NCBI GenBank assembly: GCA_001579985.1
Contig: LRSR01000902.1
Span: 1 to 26,907, forward strand
DNA from: Hypsibius dujardini
Taxonomy: Eukaryota; Tardigrada; Eutardigrada; Parachela; Hypsibiidae
Direction: 5' to 3'
DNA: 26,907 nt
The notes below the pieces were generated by a model, which ran no database searches, had not been told where the DNA came from, and saw only the letters and a program-made list of their open reading frames with translations. Positions 20,296 to 26,907 of this stretch are shown here, piece by piece. The position numbers were made by a program, and so were the translations under genes. The number at the start of each line of letters is the position of its first letter. Positions within the stretch are counted from its first letter, which is position 1.

Positions 20296-22062
20296 CACAC
20301 GCCTCTGATGAGTGAGACACGAAGCAGGAAGCAGGTTGTCGTGCGACACGTGGGGAAGCAGCTAACACCGACGGAAATGATAGGCCTCTCACAATTGACT
20401 AATCTGGATGCTGTGCCAATGTTAATCCAGTGCACATACGTCAGTCCCTCTCTGATTACCTATCATTCAGCCCGTTATGACAAAAGGAATTTTCGCTGGA
20501 TGCAATGGCTCGTTTAGAGTCCTTACAGATCGGAGCCAGGATCCCTCAAGGTAGGGCAAGGGAGTGGGAAAAAGAGTGCGAAATGCATTTTTTCAAGATT
20601 AAGCGCAAAATCGGTCTCTTTATCTGATCATTTTGAAACTTGTGGCGGTGTGGAGGCCAGATTTCCTGGCTCTCCGGGACTTCAAAACATTTAAAAAACA
20701 TCAATTTTTCCATCAAATTTGAACCATTCTTGAATGTTTTAAACCTCTTATTTGGGATCTGATATTGGACCACGACGAACCTCAAATTTTATCGAAACCT
20801 CAAGTCTTTGGGAATTTTTTGAAATCCCAGGGGGTCCTTGGAAATCAAACCCCCAAAATTGATCAGGTATCGGGTTTATTTTTGAATAAAAAACATGCAT
20901 TTTGCCCCTTTGCGCACTCCCTGGCCCTACCATGAGGGGTCCTGGTTCCGACTTGTAGGGACCCTAAATGATCCCCCTGCTTGGATCAATACTGGTAGTC
21001 AACGACTCCAGAGTGAAAGCCTTTTAAACTGAATTAGGAATGTGCAGTCCCCTGTCATGATAATGGTCATTCATGATCATAATAGTTCGTGCTAGGCTCT
21101 CTGCGTGCTGTTTCAAATTAAGCTACCATGCATAGTGCCTTGTTATAGAGGGAAAGAGGGGTGATGCTCATCGGTGGCATCTTTCCATTGAACCGCAGGT
21201 TCTCTGTACGTTTTTGTCTTGTTGTACTCATCTGATAACGAACAACAAGCGGAGTGTTCCAAAACTCACGGTTTGGGTTTGCTGAGCTGAACTAGCATTT
21301 GTTGGCCTTTTAACTGTCCCCGAGCAAGTCAGTTTTGCTGTTTAGTTCAGCTGTCACTGGTGAGGTTAGAATTTTAATCAAGCCTATTAACCGTCAAGCT
21401 CGGAGGCGTAAGATACCTTTTGCGGAGGGACGGCTTCGAGGGGGGGGGGGATTGGACAGAAACGAATGCAAAGAAGATTTTGAATTATAAAGTTAAGACT
21501 AACTTAAAGCTGCGTCCCCATGGTCCAGTATTAGGGAAAAAGGCAGTTTTACGTTTTGATCGACGTTGCTGCTAAATAAAATAGCTCTCCCCCCACCCCG
21601 TTGCCGCGGATTTAATTGAAACAAATACTGCCCCCCCTAGCCCATCTAGCTATTTAGGCAGAGGTGTAGTTACCCCAGTGGTACCTCCTCTTAATTGCAT
21701 AAGGCTTCATCAAACGACAAGCCCAAAATTGTGAGTGTGAAGAGAGGCTGTGATGGGAGTGTTATCACAATAGGAAAAGACGCAGCTTTGATGAAGACAG
21801 ATCGGCAGAAAGAACCGGCACTTAAACTCGGAAAAATTTCAGTCTGTGCAAGGGTAGAGATTGGGCATAAACACAGTGAAAACGTACCCCGTGATACCTA
21901 AAAAATAATCCTCTTCCATTAAGAAAATTGTTACCTTACGAGGTCTTTCTTTTCGACTCAATCATCAATCCCTGCCGCCGTTAGGATAACGAGTACCCTG
22001 GATGCGACCCCCACAGACCGAAATGGGTTTCAAGGCCAGAGGTACAGACAGGTAGATGTAAT
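20296..22062. other. Intergenic segment between the convergent GPCR-2 and GPCR-3 genes
   Basis: It holds the 3' untranslated regions of both genes, a hAT-like MITE (20503-20979), a G10 run at about 21441 and otherwise no supported gene. The first 50 bases after GPCR-2's stop (TCTGATGAG...GCAGGTTGTCGT) resemble the right edge of the window. Confidence 0.5.
20503..20979. mobile_element. hAT-like MITE, copy 2 (477 bp)
   Basis: The left end CAATGGCTCGTTTAGAGTCC and inverted right end CAGGGGGATCATTTAGGGTCC frame about 90-bp imperfect arms that include CCAGGACCCCTCATGGTAGGG-type sequence. The flanks GCTGGATG and CTTGGATC share the core TGGAT, a decayed 8-bp duplication. It is related to copy 1 at 9643-10179, and the interiors also match (TTTGAACCATTCTTGAA, GATATTGGACC). 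Confidence 0.72.
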
Positions 22063-23588
22063 TTAGTTCAGAGTAGGTCCAGTGGTATTTGGTCTCCTTT
22101 GATTCCTCCCCGTTACTCTCTGCATCAGCTTGAGGTTCTTTCCAGGAGCGACCGCGTGTGGTCTCCCTCGACACCATTCACATCTAAGCACTTCTCTAAT
22201 ACCGTCCTGGAAAAGCTTGCTACTCCCCCAGAAGAACACCTGAAGCACATAGAAGTCGTAGTGAAAGGTCATCCTGCGAGTCAGGACTTGCTCGTTTAGA
22301 ATCCCTGTAGGTCGGACCCAGGACCCCAGTAGGAGTGGGCCAGAATAGGCTAAATGTTAAAAACCTTTTCAAAATTAAGTCCAGACTCCAGCCATTCGTT
22401 CTTAATCATTTTAAAAAGTATGGGGTCCGAGTGCTATTCCCCTGGGATATAAACACATTGCCAAACAAAGCTTCAGTTTTACATCAGATTTAAAATTATT
22501 TAGCGGTCCAAAAAAATGACAATGACAGCAAAACTAAAGCTAAAACATATTTGCCAAGTGGCTCAAACTTGATAACAAAAACTAGAGTCAAATACTTTAA
22601 AATTCTTCTTTCCCTTTGCCAGGCCCCTGTCCCATGACTCAGGGGTCTAAGCTTAGACTTAGACGGCTAGATCCTGATTCGACCTTGAGCTGTTCCTGAT
22701 GCCACTTACAGGATTGATCGCACTGAAACAACTCCCCAACCACATGATCGCGAGTTTCAAGGACAGGCTCTCGGCATACTGCTCCGAGAAGTGGCCCATC
22801 ACAATCAGCGGTGGATAAACCGTCACGCAATGCCACAAAAATGAGAAAAACAACGTCCGCGAAATCTCCATCCGTCGTACGAGCGAACGACTCTTGCCCT
22901 GTCGTTTTCGCAGCTCCTGTGAGGTTCTCGTCAGAACAGTCACATAACAACAACCCATAAAAATAGTCGGGAAGAAGTAACCGATAGCCACAGACACCGT
23001 CAGCGACGCTGGATTACCTTGTGGGGCTACATTGCAACCCCGAGTGGCCGGGACAACCCTGGTCCCAATCCCAAGGGTCGGAAAAGTGCATGTCACGGCA
23101 GCTACCACCCAAGAGATTAGTAAGAGCCCGATGACGGATGACCTTCTTTTGAAAAAGACAAAGTGATGTGGGAGAACGGTAGCAATAAGTCGATGGAAGG
23201 CCACCACTGCCTCGGAGAACATTCCGCAGGAGTAGAAGAGGTAAACGGACAGCGCTTCGTACCGGCAAAAGTCTTCTGATAGTTGTAGGCTTGGCCCAAG
23301 GAAGAAGGGGATCACAACTATGGGCACGGCAACGGTGGTGATGTAGAGGTCTACCGCGATGCATTGCGCGATGAGCGGACAGCTGGAGGACTTTCGGAGT
23401 GGGCGATGGATAGTCATGGCGAGGAGGAGAATGACGTTTGCGACTGCTCCCGCGGCGTTTGTCAACAAGACGGTCGTGATAAAAACCACCAGACGGTACC
23501 CTGGTGCTGTCTCGTTAAACGTGACGTTAGAGCGAACAGTTAAGCTAGACGTTTGATTGAAATATGTTGTGGTATTAGTAAAATCCAT
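22063..23588 (-). CDS. Rhodopsin-like GPCR-3, 2 exons, 351 aa
   Basis: Exon 1 is 23588-22710 (293 codons, donor GTAAGT). Exon 2 is 22239-22063 (58 codons plus stop, acceptor GCTTCAG), phase 0. The N-terminus has four sequons (N5, N11, N21, N25). Landmarks are N51 in TM1, D80 in TM2, C108 and C185 for the disulfide, H132-R133-L134 in place of DRY, W160 in TM4, RTLFFSFLWHCVTVYPP in TM6 and NPVFF across the intron in place of NPxxY. Helix 8 is KLFQDGIREVLRC, followed by a basic tail. It is a close paralogue of GPCR-2, in convergent orientation. The intron carries a truncated hAT-like MITE. Ligand unknown. Confidence 0.88.
22280..22650. mobile_element. hAT-like MITE relic, copy 3, in the GPCR-3 intron
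   Basis: The left end GCTCGTTTAGAATCCCTGTAGGTCGGACCCAGGACCCC matches the termini of copies 1 and 2. The right end, inverted, keeps GACCCCTGAGTCATGGGACAGGGGCCTGGCAAAGGG but not the outermost bases. It lies fully within intron 22240-22709. Confidence 0.6.
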
Positions 23589-24467
23589 ATTCCACGGGTT
23601 TGAAGAAATTCACTGCGGAGACAATGCTTTCTAACGACATGCTGAAAAAGAATATGCGAAATTGGCTGTTGAGACTCATCGGAAAGGCAATGCAGTCCTC
23701 ATTTAGACAGTATCATGAAGCAGGAACAAATAATACACATTTCAGCGGTTGTTGAGATAGATTTGAAGCGGAAATAAGGCGGTTAATGAATTGGGCGACC
23801 GCGATTCGCGGTGTGTGGTGGTTAAGTGTCTGCACGCAGACCTCCCGGATTTCCGGCATTTAATCAATTACAGCAACTGAGCTGCGTTTGTAGTCTGGAG
23901 GTGTTGATGCGGTACGAAGGAGGCTGGAATTATTGGGGATCAAAGAGTTCCATCGACACGTTCGGTGGTTCAGGTGATTATAATTAGTGTTATTGTTCAT
24001 GCGAGATGACCTTCTCTCCCAAACAGAATCATCTGTTCTGATACAGTCACCCGAGGGGTGTAGCATACCGGTTCAACCTTTTACATACCGCGAAACAGGA
24101 AGCGCATTTTACCATGTGATAGTTGACTACGGTTGATGCATCTGTCATATATCCATGAGATCATTCTGCTACCTTTCAGGCGATGCACTGTATATTACTC
24201 AATTTTATGGGAGTTTATTCCAGCGTGAAATAAACGGATTGAATATCAAAGACATAATTTACTTTTCAGAACTGCGGAAATTTTTTACGTTTTAACGGCT
24301 TTCCGTTGCACTGTGAAACTGGAAAAAGTTTTGTTTCGGAAGGCGAGAAAAGAGATTAGAGACGATTCTGTTAAGTATTTCCGTTGTTTTTGAAAACAAT
24401 CCAGAGTGTGATCAATGATGCACCCAACCGACCAACAATTCATGGAAATTTAATTCAGAATGATGTG

Positions 24468-24747
24468 CCGTATTGCCCCGATCTCAAGGGACAGTTGAGC
24501 CCCACCCCCTCCAGTCATCAGTTGACTGTTCAATCGGATTCACTGTGTCGTGGTTAGTTGAAATTAAAGACCAACATGGCAGCGATTGATCGATTGATTA
24601 AGCGGAACCTCTTGACTCACACATTCAATTAGTTGATTGATTGATTGTAGGTAGACAATAGCAAATGGTGATGAAGAGATAAGATCCGGGGTGGATCAAA
24701 TTAACTGGTAGGGCAAAAAAGTGTCCCTTGAGATCGGGGCATTACGG
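24468..24747. mobile_element. 280-bp MITE-like element with 26-bp inverted termini
   Basis: CCGTATTGCCCCGATCTCAAGGGACA at 24468-24493 recurs inverted at 24722-24747 with one mismatch. There is no coding content, and no clear target duplication. Superfamily not assigned. Confidence 0.65.
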
Positions 24748-26370
24748 TAAAGGTCTAGACATTCTAGTCTTTAGTCACGTCGTTCCCCGGAGATTTGGAA
24801 TACACCGGCGGCCAAAGACAATCCGAAGAAATCTCGCTTTACAAGGATGTTCATCCCAGTTCTCGTTATATATTTACAGGCTTGAAAGTGTGCCGTACAA
24901 TACATGATTTCGTATTGATACTTTTTGTTTTTCATCGCGACCAATGGAGAGTCTCCGTGCTCACTCATGCATGGAGATGAAATAGCAATGAGTGCGTGGG
25001 CGAGGCTCGTTTCAAATGCCAAGTCTCATAGCCTGTTCTCGTAAAGAACCAATTAGTTTTTCCTTTCGAGTCATTAAGACAAAACTATATACAAAATGTG
25101 TTGAGAATTCTTCGAACATAATCTCTACACGCGCGTGGGCAAACCATTTGTTTTATTAAATGCATCTTGTGCCTTAGATTGACATTCGGTAAACTGTCTT
25201 GTCACAATAAAGGACTTCAATGGGACTTTTACATGGGAATTTTAATATGAAACGGAAGAGAGCAATGCAACAGTCACATTGCAGCTCTCGAAACGAATCT
25301 TGCTCTTGAGACGAATCTTCGTCTCGAAGTTGCAGACGATCGAAGTCTGAATGCGGGGCAAAGGCATAAATTTTAAAGCAAGAGCTTACACAGCCAAAGA
25401 GGAAAGAGATAAAAGCGCAGACAAAGAGAGTGACCACTAATCACGCCCTGGTCAGTACGAGTACAGACAAAATCTACCTGCGACAGCCCAGAATCTGTTT
25501 CGTTTCGGAAATACAAGCGCTTTTCCATGAATCGTTATTTCGAAAATGAAACGTTTTTTAACGAAAAATATTTTGCACAAAAACGGAATGCAGATCCCAT
25601 GTATTATAAACAGTTTATGGAATACACATCATGGCCAAACTTTTGTCGTATCTGAGTTAAATTATCTTTCAAGGGGATCATTAATAGTGGATTGCACGAG
25701 GAAAAAGGCTTAATTCGGGCCGGCAGAGACCTCGCCACTTGTGGAACAAAACGTTTTACGCATTGTTAGCGATATTTGGTGCTGCATGCATGTGAACCAT
25801 TCCCGCCCATCCCGCCGTTCATGGTTCAATAATAAGGCGTGATGGCAAGGGTGTTGCATTCTGAAATACCGGCACTGTCGCTGCCAGGGCTTAGCGCCAC
25901 CCTTTATCTCATTCCCATAGGGTGAGAAAAAAAGAATGCGTCACATTGATAGACCAATGTAAAAACAACAACCAAGTGATGGATGATTTGGTTTCGGTTA
26001 AAAAAAACTGCTGCGACAGGATGGTGTGGTAATGAGACGACTTATTCTCCCTTCGAGAACCCGGAAGTCCTGTTGACCTTACAATATACGAGAATATACG
26101 AGTATTGCTTCTCCACGTTATTACTTTAAAAACAAATTGCGAGAAGCAAGATAGCAAGACAATGAAAAGTAGGCTGAATAAGACGTTAGAAATCGAAGGA
26201 TACGTACAGTCGAGTCTGGAACCGTGAAACAAAATTCACCCTTATCGGCCAGAGAAGACTAAAATTTAAACAAGCGCTTTCTTGATTCGACACAGTAAAA
26301 TCATTCGCCCAAGATGAGAAGGAGAACTACATTATGAGAATTACAATGCAGTATGAAGTATGAGCCCGAG

Positions 26371-26698
26371 AATGGGCCATTTAACTTTCCCGTACATTGG
26401 AATGGGTCACCCTGAAATGGGTCCTTTGGAATCAGAGCTTCCAGATAGTTTTTGGCTATAACCCAGGTCTTAAACGACAGAGAATAATTGATGACCCCGG
26501 TGGCACGTTAATCAGATGTAAAAAAAGGCTGTGGGAATATTTAAAAACGAAATGAAAAGCTCCATTGGGCGGTTAGAAAAGCTTACTATAGAGGTCGTCG
26601 ATTACGCAGTGACTCAACAGTTTTCAGTTAATTAGCGACAGAGCGCCCCTGCCACCCGTTGGTCCATTCCAGGGTACAGGAAAGTCAAATGGCCCATT
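26371..26698. mobile_element. 328-bp MITE-like element with about 38-bp inverted termini
   Basis: AATGGGCCATTTAACTTTCC... at 26371-26408 recurs inverted at 26661-26698 (GGAAAGTCAAATGGCCCATT) with about six mismatches over 38 bases. No target duplication was recognised. It sits directly beside the GPCR-like remnant at the right edge. Confidence 0.6.
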
Positions 26699-26714
26699 CC
26701 ATTAGACCTTATAC

Positions 26715-26907
26715 CTACGTTGATGGGATCCTAAATGGGACTGTATGGTATCGCGCAACATGACCATGAATTTACCCAGCAGGTGGTAATATCTCGCTGG
26801 CTTCTGCTGCTTCAGGAAGCGTGGACTCAGAAAAGTAGGAGCTGTAACATCCGGTCATATACGGTGCGCACTTCTGATGAGACAAGTGGCACGAGGCAGG
26901 CTGTCGT
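26715..26907 (+). pseudogene. Diverged remnant of a GPCR last exon and 3' UTR, cut by the window edge
   Basis: The sequence follows GPCR-2's last exon and trailer block by block: GATGGGATC.., TGGTATCGCGC, GGAAGC, AGGAGCTGT, TCTGATGAG, then GGCACGAGGCAGGCTGTCGT, compared with 20152-20340. In GPCR-2's frame it hits TGA just after TGG TAT CGC GCA ACA, so that reading is broken. It may be part of a decayed fourth receptor copy or of a shared repeat; the rest is outside the window. Confidence 0.45.

Larger units (their letters stand above)
23589..26714. other. Intergenic segment right of GPCR-3
   Basis: No gene is supported across about 3.1 kb. It should hold the GPCR-3 promoter. Two inverted-repeat elements (24468-24747 and 26371-26698) and a perfect 18-base hairpin (GAGACGAATCTTCGTCTC at 25308-25325) are the only structure I see. 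Confidence 0.5.

Noticed and set aside
21695-21901. 68-codon plus-strand frame between GPCR-2 and GPCR-3
   Set aside because: No recognisable features or splice context; length is within chance expectation.
1-26907. tRNA, rRNA, CRISPR or prokaryotic operon features
   Set aside because: None seen on either strand. The spliced genes and transposon content are those of an animal nuclear genome.

Overview
This is metazoan nuclear DNA: genes have GT-AG spliceosomal introns with phase-consistent exons, three encode seven-helix receptors, and the rest is full of microsatellites and small inverted-repeat transposons. The gene content (an FKBPL-type co-chaperone, a GT23 fucosyltransferase-like protein, a spermine/polyamine-oxidase family flavoenzyme, divergent rhodopsin-like GPCRs, and a protein with a CENP-B/Tigger-like helix-turn-helix) fits an ecdysozoan invertebrate. 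A tardigrade is my best guess, but it rests on general impression, not on a diagnostic marker.

Left part (1-9000), gene-rich. The 3' end of an upstream gene (2-52) is followed by a three-exon gene for a putative DNA-binding protein (265-1348). Its stop codon overlaps the start of an FKBPL-like gene (1341-2541). After a (CAGA)n microsatellite field comes a GT23 alpha-1,6-fucosyltransferase-like gene (about 3609-5681) with a frame break in its most conserved motif and a partial exon copy in its intron. On the minus strand, a seven-exon FAD-dependent polyamine oxidase gene (8999 to 5974) encodes 555 residues, with a signal peptide and a hydrophobic C-terminal tail.

Middle part (9000-13745), no gene seen. 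It holds a hAT-like MITE with decayed 8-bp target duplication, local tandem duplications, a probable foldback element of about 2.2 kb built of roughly 67-70-bp subrepeats, a 146-bp TA-flanked MITE, and a 339-bp solo LTR whose insertion site can be reconstructed from neighbouring repeat units.

Right part (13745-26907), a receptor cluster. There are three rhodopsin-like GPCR genes: GPCR-1 (+, 13763-15337), GPCR-2 (+, 17624-20295) and GPCR-3 (-, 23588-22063). A diverged remnant of a fourth (+, about 26715-26907) runs off the edge. All three share a phase-0 intron directly after the first two residues of the TM7 NPxxY-equivalent motif, which points to descent by local duplication. GPCR-2 and GPCR-3 are close paralogues and converge tail to tail. 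GPCR-2 has an extra intron just after its DRY-equivalent motif. That intron is bordered by a 5-bp direct repeat and contains a 446-bp hairpin MITE, a candidate transposon-derived intron gain.

The genes do not form one pathway. The recurring theme is mobile or duplicated DNA landing in introns and reshaping gene structure.
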